In this document: piece by piece, positions 24,815 through 33,725 of the stretch
Layout of the letters: each line of letters opens with the position of its first letter
Numbering within the stretch: the stretch's first letter is position 1
Source: Candidatus Schneewindia gallinarum
GTDB lineage: Bacteria > Bacillota > Clostridia > Oscillospirales > Ruminococcaceae
NCBI GenBank assembly: GCA_904420175.1
Contig: CAJFUF010000002.1
Location: forward strand, 27,892 to 91,891
Direction: 5' to 3'
DNA length: 64,000 bases
The notes under the pieces: generated by a model
What the model saw: only the letters and a program-made list of their open reading frames with translations
Database searches by the model: none
What the model was told of the DNA's origin: nothing
Position numbers and translations under genes: made by a program

Positions 24815-25240
24815 ATGATACGGCCAATGGAAAAGGCAGATATGGAACAGATCCTCAAATTGTGGGTAAGCTGTGCAAAGCAGGCCCACCCTTTCCTTGC
24901 ACCCGACTGGTGGGACCAGTATGTGGAGCCCATCCGGGAGAATTACACCCCGGCAATGGACACTGCCGTCTTTGAGAAAGACGGGCGGGTGGCCGGCTTT
25001 ATCGGCGTGGCGGAAAAGCGGCTGCTGGGCGCGCTGTGTGTGGATCCGGCCCTGCAGGGGCAGGGTATCGGCACTGCCCTGCTGCAGCACATGGCAGAGC
25101 GTTTTCCGGGGCTTTGGCTGTGGGTGTACGAACAGAATGAAAACGCCGTGCGTTTCTATACAAAGCGCGGCTTTTCCCTCTTTGGAAGGGCGGTCAATCC
25201 CGCCACTGGGAAAGCAGAGTTGGTTTTAAAGGCAAAATAA
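24815..25240 (+). CDS. GNAT-family N-acetyltransferase
   Basis: This acetyltransferase (141 aa) shows the acetyl-CoA loop VDPALQGQGIGTALLQH (~74-90) and a NENAVRFYTKRGF C-terminal helix and turn. The acceptor is unknown. AGGAGG precedes the ATG. A strong terminator follows, closing the run that began with the VanY-type gene. Confidence 0.9.
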   Translation: MIRPMEKADMEQILKLWVSCAKQAHPFLAPDWWDQYVEPIRENYTPAMDTAVFEKDGRVAGFIGVAEKRLLGALCVDPALQGQGIGTALLQHMAERFPGLWLWVYEQNENAVRFYTKRGFSLFGRAVNPATGKAELVLKAK

Positions 25241-25276
25241 AAAGGAGGAGGCTTTCCCATAAAGCCTCCTCCTTTT
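25240..25276 (+). terminator. Intrinsic terminator
   Basis: AAAAGGAGGAGGCTTT pairs with its complement around a short loop and runs into TTTTCTTA. The following ~140 bp (25277-25418) hold no feature I can support. Confidence 0.9.
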
Positions 25277-25418
25277 CTTATGCCGATACGCCTGCCGTAT
25301 CTTTTTCCCGTGTGGCCTATGTCCAGCCCTGCAGAAAGCAGGACAGTTCCCCCATTGTGTATTTTTCCCATACTGTCTGAAAACACCGCTTTAGGGAAAC
25401 TCTTTTATTTTATAGTGA

Positions 25419-26339
25419 TTAATAGTTTGTATAGGCAAAGGTGAATGGCTTGACCGATGGATCCAGCGCCTTGAAGGTATACCCTTCCGCCAAAAGTGTC
25501 TCGATAATTTGCGGCAAAGCCTCTACTGTGGTGTTTTTTGCCACACTGTCATGCATCAGAACAACGCTTTTCTTTCGTCCCCGGACATTTTCCACCACTT
25601 CCGCATAAATTTTTTCTGCCGGCACATGGTTGGACGCTGCATCCCCTGAGCTGACGTTCCAGTCGTGGTAAGTGAAACCACGGCGCAGCATTTCTGCAAT
25701 GATGCTGTTGTAGACGGTCGTATTGTAACTGTTGATGCTGCCCCCGGAAAAACGAAACAACTGAACCTTTACACCGGTCTGTGCATAAATGTGGTCGTAC
25801 ATCGTTTTAAAATCTTCCAGATAGCTTTCTACCGATTTATAGATCTTTGTCATTTGATGGGTTGTACTGTGTACACCGATGGTATGGCCGCGCGCCACGA
25901 TATCCCGGTACAAATCATTGACTTTTGCCGTGTTGTAATATACTACGAAAAAGGTTGCCTTAATGCCATACCGGTCGAGGATGTCCAGCACCTCCGGCGT
26001 GCGTACAGAGGGTCCGTCGTCAAAGGTGAGATAGACCACCTTCTCCTGTGTCTCCTCCTTCTTTTCCGTCTTTTCAGCGACCATGTCGGGATACAGCTTT
26101 TGATAATCAAATAACTCCGCAGAGTAAAGCGGGCTGGATTCATACTCCTGCAATTTCTTCTCGACCTGCGAAAAATGCAGCTGGGTCTCCTCCAAAAGTT
26201 TTTCGGATACTGCCACCTGTTCCGCTGTATTACACATCTGGAAGTAGAAATAGACACATAAACAGGCCAGTACAATAAAAATCAGGCCAACGGTGCCGAC
26301 AATCAGCCGTTTATAGGTTCGGACAGAAAGTCTGTTCAT
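25419..26339 (-). CDS. Polysaccharide deacetylase, membrane-anchored (NodB domain)
   Basis: The protein (306 aa) has one N-terminal membrane helix (~13-33), a short coiled coil (~38-65) and an extracellular CE4/NodB deacetylase domain from ~95. The catalytic and metal motifs TFDDGP, HSTTH and RFSGGSIN are present (the last is RFPGG or RFAGG in many homologues). It probably removes acetyl groups from peptidoglycan or another wall glycan. It lies 26 bp downstream of the bactofilin gene and is likely co-transcribed, which suggests localisation of the enzyme by the scaffold. Confidence 0.9.
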   Translation of the reverse strand: MNRLSVRTYKRLIVGTVGLIFIVLACLCVYFYFQMCNTAEQVAVSEKLLEETQLHFSQVEKKLQEYESSPLYSAELFDYQKLYPDMVAEKTEKKEETQEKVVYLTFDDGPSVRTPEVLDILDRYGIKATFFVVYYNTAKVNDLYRDIVARGHTIGVHSTTHQMTKIYKSVESYLEDFKTMYDHIYAQTGVKVQLFRFSGGSINSYNTTVYNSIIAEMLRRGFTYHDWNVSSGDAASNHVPAEKIYAEVVENVRGRKKSVVLMHDSVAKNTTVEALPQIIETLLAEGYTFKALDPSVKPFTFAYTNY

Positions 26340-26365
26340 TGTGGTATGCGTCCCCCGTTCCTACT

Positions 26366-26959
26366 TCATTCCTCCAAAGGCAGTATTTGCGTCGCTGTCT
26401 CCGGCTCATCAGGATGGATTTTGACAAAACCGCTGATAGAGGCGCCCGTCGCAACACTAAGCCTTCCTCCGGTGATATTGCCCTGGATAACTGCATCCTT
26501 GTCCAGAACCACTTCCCCGCTGACCGTCAGGTCCCCTTTGCATTTCCCATTGCAGCGCAGCGATTCTGCCTCCACATTGCCGATAACTGCAGAACCATTT
26601 TCAATTTGTACGTTGACGGCAGCTTTCAGATTTCCAACCACACTGCCACCATTGATACTGATACCGTTTCCCTTTACATTGCCGCCGACGCTGCCGGTAA
26701 TAAATACGTCCCCTTCACTGACAATATCGCCGTTGACCTGCCCGCCGATACGGACGGTACCTTTGGCGGTAATGGAGCCTTCAATTACAGTCTGTGCATT
26801 GACAACCGTCTCCTGGCCGGTAGGTGCAGGGACAGAGCGGAAACGCGGTTCTTCCTTCACCGTTTCCACTGAAGGTACTTTTTGTTGTGCTTTGCTGTTT
26901 TCCTTATCACCGAGCAACTCCTTCAGTGCTGTTTTAAAATTATTTCCCTCATTTGCCAT
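26366..26959 (-). CDS. Bactofilin-family polymer-forming protein
   Basis: The protein (~197 aa) has a disordered charged N-terminus (~1-65) and a beta-helical bactofilin (DUF583) core with regular short repeats such as GTVRIGGQVNGDIVSEGDVF and SAVIGNVEAESL. Bactofilins self-assemble into membrane-associated filaments that place wall enzymes; here the partner is the deacetylase encoded next. The ATG at 26959 is 12 nt after AGGGGG; an ATG at 26971 lies too close to that site. Confidence 0.88.
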   Translation of the reverse strand: MANEGNNFKTALKELLGDKENSKAQQKVPSVETVKEEPRFRSVPAPTGQETVVNAQTVIEGSITAKGTVRIGGQVNGDIVSEGDVFITGSVGGNVKGNGISINGGSVVGNLKAAVNVQIENGSAVIGNVEAESLRCNGKCKGDLTVSGEVVLDKDAVIQGNITGGRLSVATGASISGFVKIHPDEPETATQILPLEE

Positions 26960-27003
26960 GTCTTTTTCCATCCCCCTGTCAAAATTCTACACTCTAAAAC
27001 AAA

Positions 27004-27032
27004 ATTATACCGATTTATCGAAACAAAGTCAG
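27004..27032 (-). promoter_or_regulatory. Promoter for bactofilin-deacetylase unit
   Basis: On the minus strand CTGACT (27032-27027) and TATAAT (27009-27004) are 17 bases apart, ~45 bp before the bactofilin start. Confidence 0.65.
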
Positions 27033-27057
27033 CCTAAACACTCCAAATTAACACAAC

Positions 27058-27101
27058 AAAAGGAGGCAGGGAAAGCCATTGTACTTTCCCTGCCTCCTTT
27101 T
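27058..27101 (-). terminator. Intrinsic terminator after the nucleoside hydrolase
   Basis: An 18-bp inverted repeat (AAAAGGAGGCAGGGAAAG and its complement) around an 8-nt loop leads into TTTTGTTG on the minus strand. Confidence 0.85.
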
Positions 27102-27135
27102 CATGCAGCCTGTGATAAAACTGCGCAGTCTGCCT

Positions 27136-28134
27136 CTACCGGTAATTTTTGCAGGCGTCCAGCAGAATGTCCAAGAACTTCTCCCGGTCGCCGCCAAAGG
27201 CAACCGTGCAGTTGTCCGGCAGGTCGCGGTTGTGACGGGTGTCAATAACGGTCTTTCCGTCGGCAAAGCCGCCGGAGAAGTCCACATCCACGCGGGTGGT
27301 CAGCAGGTTGTCCAGCACGGAAGGATCGATGCAGTACGCAACGCACAGCACATCGTGCAGGGCGGCAGATTCGTCATCCTCCATGGCGCCGGGCTGGATG
27401 GCCTTATAGCCTGCGATACGGTCCTCCAAAAGCTGAAGGATGAAATCGGACACAGGATTGCCAATCTCCTTAAAGCGTCCAAAATCGGACCGGCTGACGC
27501 GGGACACCTTGTGGGTGCAGTCCAGCGGAACCAGCGTGATTTTTGCGCCGGACTGCATGACAATCTCCGCGGCCTCCGGATCGGCCCAGATGTTAAACTC
27601 GCCCGCGGCAGAATGGTTGCTCTCCGCGTGGCCGCCGCCCATGATGACAATTTCCTCCACATTGTCCAGCACGGTGGGATCCGCGCGAAGCAGCATGCCG
27701 ATGTTGGTCAGCGGGCCCACCGGCACAAGCGTGACCTTCTCCGGGCAGTTCTTAATCGTGTCGATATACCAGGTGATAAAGTTCTCCTTTACCGGCTTGG
27801 TCACGGATTCCGGCAGGTCGAAATAGGGATGGTGATAACCGATGTAGTTGCCGTTCTCATCAATTTTGTAAGGCTTGGTATAGGGGTTGTGCTCCCGGCC
27901 GGGAAGCAGGTCCTTTACCATGGGGCGGGCGCAGCCCTTTGCCACGGGAACCTTGTTCTGGACGCCCACCAGCTCTATAACGCGCAGGGTGTTTTCCAGC
28001 GTGTTTTTCAGCGGCAGGTTTCCGTTGACGGCACACACGCCCAGCAGGTCAATGTCGGGGTGCAGGGCAGCGAGCATAATCGCAACCGCGTCATCGCTGC
28101 CGGTGTCCACATCCAGAATGATTTTTTTTGCCAT
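27136..28134 (-). CDS. Inosine/uridine-preferring nucleoside hydrolase family protein
   Basis: The enzyme (332 aa) splits ribonucleosides into base and ribose. The calcium-binding signature DVDTGSDDAVAIMLA (~7-21) and the downstream PVGPLTNIGMLL and GGGHAESNHSAAGEFN segments are diagnostic. I chose ATG at 28134 because AAAGGAGAGG precedes it; the frame open to 28239 overlaps the upstream gene. It follows the transaldolase-like gene by ~80 bp, and together they could feed ribose carbon into the pentose phosphate pathway. Substrate specificity cannot be read from sequence. Confidence 0.92.
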   Translation of the reverse strand: MAKKIILDVDTGSDDAVAIMLAALHPDIDLLGVCAVNGNLPLKNTLENTLRVIELVGVQNKVPVAKGCARPMVKDLLPGREHNPYTKPYKIDENGNYIGYHHPYFDLPESVTKPVKENFITWYIDTIKNCPEKVTLVPVGPLTNIGMLLRADPTVLDNVEEIVIMGGGHAESNHSAAGEFNIWADPEAAEIVMQSGAKITLVPLDCTHKVSRVSRSDFGRFKEIGNPVSDFILQLLEDRIAGYKAIQPGAMEDDESAALHDVLCVAYCIDPSVLDNLLTTRVDVDFSGGFADGKTVIDTRHNRDLPDNCTVAFGGDREKFLDILLDACKNYR

Positions 28135-28214
28135 TGTTACATCCTCTCCTTTTTCTTGTGATGAGAAAAGGGGCCGGCAACCATAGCAGCTGCCGGCCTT
28201 CCTCTTGCCGTGGG

Positions 28215-28862
28215 TTATTTCTTGGGAACAGTCTCCCAATCCTTTAAGAACCGCTCGATGCCGGAGGTGGTCAGCGGATGGCCGATCATCTGCTTAATTA
28301 CTGCATAGGGAACGGTGGCAATGTCGCAGCCCGCCTTGGCGGCGCCGATGACATGCATGGGGTTACGGATGCTGGCGGCGATGATCTCCGTCTCGATGTT
28401 GTGGATGGCGAAAATCTCAGCAATGTCGGCAACCAGGTCCAGACCCTGCTGGCCGATGTCGTCGTAACGGCCGATGAAGGGGCTGACATAGGTTGCGCCG
28501 GCACGGGCGGCCAGCAGCGCCTGGGGAGCAGAGAAGATGAGCGTGACGTTGGTGTGAATGCCCAAGTCGTGCAGCATCTTGGTGGCCTTCAGGCCCTCAG
28601 CGCACATGGGGATTTTGATAACGATATTCTTGTGGATTTTGACAAGCTCCTTCGCCTCTTCCACCATTTTGTCCGCCTCGAGAGAGATAACCTCAGCGGA
28701 GATGGGGCCGTCCACAATGCCGGTAATCTCGGTGACAACCTCTTTGAAGTCGCGGCCTTCCTTCGCAATCAGGGAGGGGTTGGTGGTGACGCCGCAGATG
28801 ACGCCCAAAGAGGCAGCTTCGCGGATTTCGTCCACATTTGCGGTATCGATAAACAGTTTCAT
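28215..28862 (-). CDS. fsa: Transaldolase / fructose-6-phosphate aldolase family protein
   Basis: This short-type transaldolase (215 aa) starts [16 protein letters not shown] and has [11 protein letters not shown], the Schiff-base lysine region [15 protein letters not shown], and [12 protein letters not shown]. The 215-aa length fits the TalC/FSA subfamily, whose members can be true transaldolases or fructose-6-phosphate aldolases. It precedes a nucleoside hydrolase gene in the same direction and has its own promoter. Confidence 0.93.
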   Translation of the reverse strand: MKLFIDTANVDEIREAASLGVICGVTTNPSLIAKEGRDFKEVVTEITGIVDGPISAEVISLEADKMVEEAKELVKIHKNIVIKIPMCAEGLKATKMLHDLGIHTNVTLIFSAPQALLAARAGATYVSPFIGRYDDIGQQGLDLVADIAEIFAIHNIETEIIAASIRNPMHVIGAAKAGCDIATVPYAVIKQMIGHPLTTSGIERFLKDWETVPKK

Positions 28863-28916
28863 CTAAATTCTCGCTCCTTTTTTCTTAACTCTTGCTGGGC
28901 AAAGCCCACTACCGTC

Positions 28917-28945
28917 ATTCTATCACACGTGCGGCCATTTTACAA
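28917..28945 (-). promoter_or_regulatory. Promoter for the transaldolase-nucleoside hydrolase unit
   Basis: On the minus strand TTGTAA (28945-28940) and TAGAAT (28922-28917) are 17 bases apart. CCATTTTAC at 28935-28943, overlapping the -35, is repeated inverted at 28982-28990, near the start of the divergent MFS gene. Confidence 0.7.
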
Positions 28946-29023
28946 CCGTGAATTTACTGTTGTATTTTGCTGCGTTTAACGGTAAAATGGTATTGTAACA
29001 CGCTGTATTTGGGGGAATGAAGA

Positions 29024-30238
29024 ATGGCTGGCAGCCGGGGGGAAAAGCGTCAAAGCTACCTGCTGATTTTTTTAATCTGTGCAACTTTGTTTACCACTGG
29101 TATCCTGGACGGATACCGCAGCGTGATACTTCCCATCATTAAAACCGCCTTTGAGGCGAGCTATGACAGCCAGGGGCTGTTTAACTCCCTCTATTCCGTC
29201 GGGCATATTCTTGCCTGCTTTACGACCAGCGTCACCCTGCGCAAGCTGGGGGTGCGTGGTACGCTGATTACCGCGTACTGCATGCTGATGCTGTCCTTCG
29301 TCGGCATGCAGTTTGTCAGCTCCTTTGCCATGGCCACCGCCGCCTTCGTGCTACTGCGGTTCGGCCTCAGCTGTGAGGAGGGCGGCGTCAACGGCATGAG
29401 CAACACCTTCGGGCTGCGCACTGCCAAGATTTTAAGCTTCGGCCACTTTTTCTACGGCGTGGGTTCCATTATCGGGCCGAAAATCGCAGGCGCGGTGCTG
29501 GGCACAGGCGTGGACTGGCGAAGGCTGTACCTTTTCACAATAGTGCTGCCGCTGTGCTTCACGGTGCTGGCCCTGTTCATAAAAATCGCCCCTGCCCCTG
29601 CGGCGGGCCGGGAGCAGGAAAATACAGGCCGCGCCTTCCGTGCAAGCGATGCGCTGAAAAGGAAAGAGGTCTGGCTGTTCGCACTGTGCATTGCCGTTAT
29701 CGGGCAGGTGGAAACAGCCACCACCATCTGGGGCGGGCTGTATTTGCAGGACAACTTCGGCATTGATCCGCTGACGGTCGGCGCCACCTTTATGTCCGTC
29801 CACTTTCTGCTGTTCACCCTTGGCCGGCTGATTTGCAGTGTGCTGATTGAAAAAGTCGGCCCGGTTAAAATGGAGTATTTTCTGCTGCTGGGCTGTGTGC
29901 TGACCTTCGGAGTGGGCTTCCTGTTGGGGGCAAACGGACTGTATGCGCTTTCTGCTGTCGGGCTGTTTACCTCCGGTATCTGGCCCACGGTGGTGGCCAT
30001 GTCCTCCATGGTCTATAAAAAAAGCGGCTACGCCCCCATCTGTATGAGTGTGGCGGGCGGAATTTCCGGTATTTTAACTGCTATTTTTGCTTTTCTTGTG
30101 GGGCTTGTCAACCAGTATGTCGGGCCCGCATGGGGTTTCCGTACCACCGTCTTGATGAGTGTGGTCGCCATTGCCCTGTTTACCTATACCGTCCGGGATG
30201 TCAGGCGCAGGGGCCTGTATCCGGCGGCAAATGCGTGA
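29024..30238 (+). CDS. Major facilitator superfamily transporter
   Basis: The protein (404 aa) has the length and twelve-helix pattern of an MFS carrier. The first helix begins after SYLLIFLICATLF, a central cytoplasmic loop contains AAGREQENTGRAFRA (~192-206), and the last helix ends before a charged VRDVRRRG tail. It resembles the FucP/NNP-like sugar and drug MFS group, but I cannot name the substrate. GGGGGAATGAAG precedes the ATG. It is divergent from the transaldolase gene, and the DUF4364 gene follows in the same direction. Confidence 0.88.
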   Translation: MAGSRGEKRQSYLLIFLICATLFTTGILDGYRSVILPIIKTAFEASYDSQGLFNSLYSVGHILACFTTSVTLRKLGVRGTLITAYCMLMLSFVGMQFVSSFAMATAAFVLLRFGLSCEEGGVNGMSNTFGLRTAKILSFGHFFYGVGSIIGPKIAGAVLGTGVDWRRLYLFTIVLPLCFTVLALFIKIAPAPAAGREQENTGRAFRASDALKRKEVWLFALCIAVIGQVETATTIWGGLYLQDNFGIDPLTVGATFMSVHFLLFTLGRLICSVLIEKVGPVKMEYFLLLGCVLTFGVGFLLGANGLYALSAVGLFTSGIWPTVVAMSSMVYKKSGYAPICMSVAGGISGILTAIFAFLVGLVNQYVGPAWGFRTTVLMSVVAIALFTYTVRDVRRRGLYPAANA

Positions 30239-30248
30239 GGTGAATGTT

Positions 30249-30809
30249 ATGGAAAACGAGGCCATTGCCGAGGGGATCAGCCCCGGCGGCTTAAACAGTG
30301 ACTTGGAAATTAAAATCCTGATATGTTACCTGCTGAAAAGCATCGGCAGGCCCATCAGCAAAACGCAGCTGAACAGTGCGGTTTCCGGCCATGGGCTGGT
30401 CAACTACTTCGATTTGTCCGGCGCACTGTCGGAACTGCTCCGCTCCGAGCACATCCGTCTTGTGGAAGACGGCGGGGAGGAATGCTATACCACCACCCCC
30501 CTTGGGGAACAGACGGCCGACTCCCTCGGCAAGTCCATCCCTGCCTCTGTCAAGGAAAAGGCGCTGGGCGCCTGTATGCGGCTGCTGGCAAGGCTGCAGA
30601 CGGAGAAGGAGACCGCAGTGTCCATTGACAAAACGGACGACGGATTCGTCGTGCACTGTGCCATTCTGGACGAGGGGACGGATTTGATGCATTTAAGCCT
30701 GTTTGTCCCCGACCTGCTTCAGGCGGAAAAGGTAAAGGAGCAGTTCCTTGCCGCGCCCGGCCCCTTTTATGAAGAATTGATGGAAACTTTACTGAAAAAC
30801 AGAAGCTGA
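30249..30809 (+). CDS. DUF4364 family protein
   Basis: The protein (186 aa) has an N-terminal winged-helix-like region (LEIKILICYLLKSIGRPISKTQLNS, shown only in part by KILICYLLKSIGRPISK at ~19-35) and a C-terminal alpha/beta domain with the VSIDKTDDGFVVHC segment. This is the pattern of DUF4364, a family common in Clostridia, thought to be DNA-binding but of unproven role. GAGGTGA precedes the ATG at 30249, 10 bp after the MFS stop, so the two are likely co-transcribed. Confidence 0.85.
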   Translation: MENEAIAEGISPGGLNSDLEIKILICYLLKSIGRPISKTQLNSAVSGHGLVNYFDLSGALSELLRSEHIRLVEDGGEECYTTTPLGEQTADSLGKSIPASVKEKALGACMRLLARLQTEKETAVSIDKTDDGFVVHCAILDEGTDLMHLSLFVPDLLQAEKVKEQFLAAPGPFYEELMETLLKNRS

Positions 30810-30814
30810 CAGGA

Positions 30815-30847
30815 AAGGAAGGCCCCCGGTCGGGGCCTTCCTTTTTT
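30815..30847 (+). terminator. Intrinsic terminator
   Basis: AAGGAAGGCCCC pairs with GGGGCCTTCCTT and is followed by a T run. Confidence 0.9.
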
Positions 30848-30865
30848 CTTCTTTTGGAAATCCCC

Positions 30866-30894
30866 TTGACAGGAGCGGGCTATAATGATATTAT
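30866..30894 (+). promoter_or_regulatory. Promoter for the SPFH gene
   Basis: TTGACA (30866-30871), 17 bases, then TATTAT (30889-30894). A TATAAT also occurs in the spacer but is too close to the -35. Confidence 0.75.
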
Positions 30895-30929
30895 TTTGAT
30901 ATCATATAGAAATCAGAAAGGGGATTTTT

Positions 30930-31955
30930 ATGAATGAGAAAGTTCTGAACAACAGGAAAAACGGTATGCTTGTCCTGCTGCTGACGGTTCTGCTGTATGC
31001 GTTGTCGGTCGCCGGCCTGGTTTTCGGCGCGATCCTGCTGGAGGGCGGCGGTTCACCCATACTGATGGTCGTCAGCGTCATATGGATGTGTATCGGCTGG
31101 ATTCCCCTGATGGGCTTAAAGGTGCTAAAGCCGCAGGAGGCGCTGGTACTGACCCTGTTCGGCAAGTATGTCGGCACGCTGAAGGATGACGGGTTCTATT
31201 TTGTCAATCCGTTCTGCACCAGCGTCAATCCGGCAGCCAAGACGAAGCTGAACCAGAGCGGCGATGTGGATGGGGCAGGCCGTAAGTCCATTGTCTTTTC
31301 CACCGGCTCTGCCACGGCCAGCGCCAATTTTGAGGCGGGCAGCAAAAAAATCTCCTTAAAAATCATGACGCTGAACAACAACCGGCAGAAAATCAACGAC
31401 TGCCTCGGCAATCCGGTGGAAATCGGCATTGCGGTGATGTGGCGGGTGGTCGACACGGCCAAAGCGGTGTTCAATGTGGACAACTACAAGGAATATCTTT
31501 CCCTGCAGTGCGACAGCGCACTGAGAAACATTGTGCGCATTTACCCCTATGACGTGGCGCCGGGTGTGGACACCACCGGCGACGGAATTGCCGACGAAGG
31601 CAGCCTGCGCGGCTCCAGCGAAATTGTCGCCTCCCGCATACGGGACGAAATTCAGCAGAAGGTGGCCGGGGCCGGGCTGGAAATTATTGAGGCCCGCATT
31701 ACCTACCTTGCCTATGCGCCGGAAATTGCCGCCGTCATGTTGCAGCGGCAGCAGGCCTCCGCCATTATCGACGCCCGGAAAATGATTGTGGACGGCGCAG
31801 TGGGTATGGTGGAAATGGCGCTGGAACGCCTGAACAAAAACAACGTGGTGGAGCTGGATGAGGAACGGAAGGCCGCCATGGTCTCCAATCTGCTGGTGGT
31901 GCTTTGCGGCAATCACGATGCGCAGCCGGTCATTAACTCTGGCAGCCTGTACTAA
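30930..31955 (+). CDS. SPFH/band-7 domain membrane protein
   Basis: The protein (341 aa) has two N-terminal membrane helices (~14-37 and ~44-62) and an SPFH (stomatin/prohibitin/flotillin/HflK) domain beginning near LKPQEALVLTLFGKYVGT. Coiled-coil-forming helices follow around ARITYLAYAPEIAAVMLQRQ. The VMWRVVDTAKAVFNVDNY stretch is typical. SPFH proteins build membrane microdomain scaffolds; no NfeD or FtsH partner is encoded here. Instead a 67-aa ribbon-helix-helix-like protein starts one base after the stop. Confidence 0.9.
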   Translation: MNEKVLNNRKNGMLVLLLTVLLYALSVAGLVFGAILLEGGGSPILMVVSVIWMCIGWIPLMGLKVLKPQEALVLTLFGKYVGTLKDDGFYFVNPFCTSVNPAAKTKLNQSGDVDGAGRKSIVFSTGSATASANFEAGSKKISLKIMTLNNNRQKINDCLGNPVEIGIAVMWRVVDTAKAVFNVDNYKEYLSLQCDSALRNIVRIYPYDVAPGVDTTGDGIADEGSLRGSSEIVASRIRDEIQQKVAGAGLEIIEARITYLAYAPEIAAVMLQRQQASAIIDARKMIVDGAVGMVEMALERLNKNNVVELDEERKAAMVSNLLVVLCGNHDAQPVINSGSLY

Positions 31956-31956
31956 G

Positions 31957-32160
31957 ATGGCAGCCGCCCCGAAGAAGCAGATTCCGCTGCGGCTGTCCAG
32001 CAAGCTGTATGACGCCATCGCCGCCTGGGCGGAGGACGACTTCCGCTCCGTCAACGGGCAGATTGAGTATCTGCTGAGCGAGTGCGTGCGCCAGCGCAGG
32101 AAAAACGGCGGCTATGTGCCGGATGAGCTGGACGTCCCGCCGGAACTGGACGTGAAATAA
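31957..32160 (+). CDS. Small Arc/ribbon-helix-helix-like protein
   Basis: This 67-aa basic protein contains KKQIPLRLSSKLYDAIAAWA followed by SVNGQIEYLLSECVRQRR, the beta-strand, helix, turn, helix pattern of Arc/MetJ-type DNA-binding proteins. Its start codon lies one base after the SPFH stop, so it depends on that gene for translation. A similar small protein follows SPFH genes in other Firmicutes and actinobacteria, as I recall. It might regulate the pair or act as an adaptor. Confidence 0.8.
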   Translation: MAAAPKKQIPLRLSSKLYDAIAAWAEDDFRSVNGQIEYLLSECVRQRRKNGGYVPDELDVPPELDVK

Positions 32161-32191
32161 GATTTTTTCTCTTGACTGCTTTGCACAAAGT

Positions 32192-32223
32192 AAAAGGCCC
32201 TCCCGCTGGCGGGAGGGCCTTTT
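32192..32223. terminator. Bidirectional intrinsic terminator
   Basis: A perfect 15-bp inverted repeat AAAAGGCCCTCCCGC with its complement lies between convergent genes, with T-rich flanks on both strands. Confidence 0.9.
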
Positions 32224-32225
32224 AC

Positions 32226-33539
32226 TTATTTCAGGTAATATTTTGATTCATACTTGTTGCGGTGGGCGATGTAATTCCCTTTCACCTTGTTGCCCTTAAT
32301 CTTCTCCAGCGGGTCCTCTTCCCTGTTTATCAGTTCCAGATACCGTTTCAGGCGCAGTCCGCGGCCGTAGTTGTCAATCACATACTGCCTGCCCGCTTCG
32401 CCCATCAGATCCATCACCTCGGGCGGCAGTTCCGGCGCGGCGGTTAACGCCTCCTTCACGGCCTCCGGATCGGATGGGGAGACGGCCAGGCCCGCTTTGG
32501 CCGTGACCACATGGCTGCTGCTGCCATCCCCGGCGTACAGCACCGGGCGGCCGCTGAGCATGGCGCGGAACAGGCCCGGGCAGTCGGAGCCAAAGCGCTG
32601 CAGGGTGTGATACTGTTCGCCAAAATAAACCATGTCCGAAGCGCGCAAAATATTGTCGAGGTCATTATCGTCCGTAAAGGGGAACAGCGTGATATTTTTC
32701 GCGTCCCCTGCCAGAGTACGGTACTGTTCCAAATTTTCCTGCTTGCAGACAAGCACGCCGTGCACCGGTTCCGGCACGGTCTTCAGCGCCTCTATCAGGC
32801 ACTTTATCTGCTCTCCCTCTGCGGGATCGTCAAAGGCGGACACCACAAACTTCCCCTGCTGCCGCAGGGAAACAAACAGGTCCACCACTGCCTGGCCCGG
32901 CGTGTTCAGATGAAGATGACGTGTTTCGTCAATGCCGACGGGAATGTACTGAAAGCGTCCCTCAACCCGGTAGCCCCTGGAAAACACATATCCGCCTGCA
33001 TATTGTAATTCCGACACGATAAAGTCCGCGTTGTTAAAGGCCACATCCTCAAAATACTGCATTTTGGTCAGGAACTTCTCCCCAATGTGGCGGCCGTACC
33101 GCTCCACAGCGGTGGTGGGCCACAGGTCGCTGATGTGATAGACCAGTTTTTTATTTTTCAGCTTGCCTGCACGTTTGAAGTCGGCCAGCTTATCTATGTC
33201 CGCAGGGGCGGTGGAATACACGATGATGAGATTGGCCTGCCGCACATACTTTTTGATGACGCGTTTGTAAATGCGGGTGAAGGACTTGACACTGCGGTAA
33301 AAGGGCTTGCCCATATCCTGTTCGCTGAACGGGCGGGAGTGCACCAGAACAATCCGTATCCCTTCCTGGACGGACGACGTGCTGAAAAGGGGCGACTTGC
33401 GCTGCCGCCCGCTGTAGGTGTCCGCAGAGGTAACCAGCGTTACCTCATGCCCTTCGGAAATGAAGTCCTTGCACAGCATCATACACGGATCCGCCGGATT
33501 CTCCAGATCCATGTAGCGGTTGATGATCAATACTTTCAT
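32226..33539 (-). CDS. Glycosyltransferase (GT4-like)
   Basis: The protein (437 aa) has the GT-B layout. An N-terminal Rossmann domain begins MKVLIINRYMDLENPADPC, a YHISDLWPTTAVERYG linker-side motif resembles WcaI/WbuB-type transferases, and the C-terminal domain includes ALPEPV-like and MLSGRPVLYAGDGSS segments. The usual GT4 E-x7-E motif is not obvious. It probably acts on a lipid- or wall-linked glycan. The gene is divergent from a second GT4/flippase pair. Confidence 0.78.
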   Translation of the reverse strand: MKVLIINRYMDLENPADPCMMLCKDFISEGHEVTLVTSADTYSGRQRKSPLFSTSSVQEGIRIVLVHSRPFSEQDMGKPFYRSVKSFTRIYKRVIKKYVRQANLIIVYSTAPADIDKLADFKRAGKLKNKKLVYHISDLWPTTAVERYGRHIGEKFLTKMQYFEDVAFNNADFIVSELQYAGGYVFSRGYRVEGRFQYIPVGIDETRHLHLNTPGQAVVDLFVSLRQQGKFVVSAFDDPAEGEQIKCLIEALKTVPEPVHGVLVCKQENLEQYRTLAGDAKNITLFPFTDDNDLDNILRASDMVYFGEQYHTLQRFGSDCPGLFRAMLSGRPVLYAGDGSSSHVVTAKAGLAVSPSDPEAVKEALTAAPELPPEVMDLMGEAGRQYVIDNYGRGLRLKRYLELINREEDPLEKIKGNKVKGNYIAHRNKYESKYYLK

Positions 33540-33642
33540 TGTGTTCCTTGTTCCTCCGGTTCGTCATTTTTCAAAACTTCTGTTTCCTATTATACACGAT
33601 TCGTCCGTGATTTTCCACCATTTCCGCAGCGCCCCCTTTCGC

Positions 33643-33671
33643 TTGACAAAGAGGGGAAACACAGGTATGAT
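33643..33671 (+). promoter_or_regulatory. Promoter for the GT4-flippase pair
   Basis: TTGACA (33643-33648), 17 bases, TATGAT (33666-33671), ~55 bp before the start codon. Confidence 0.85.
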
Positions 33672-33725
33672 TGTACTGTTAAAGGTGCGTTAAGATTTTG
33701 TGTTTTAACTGACTGGAGGGTTTGC

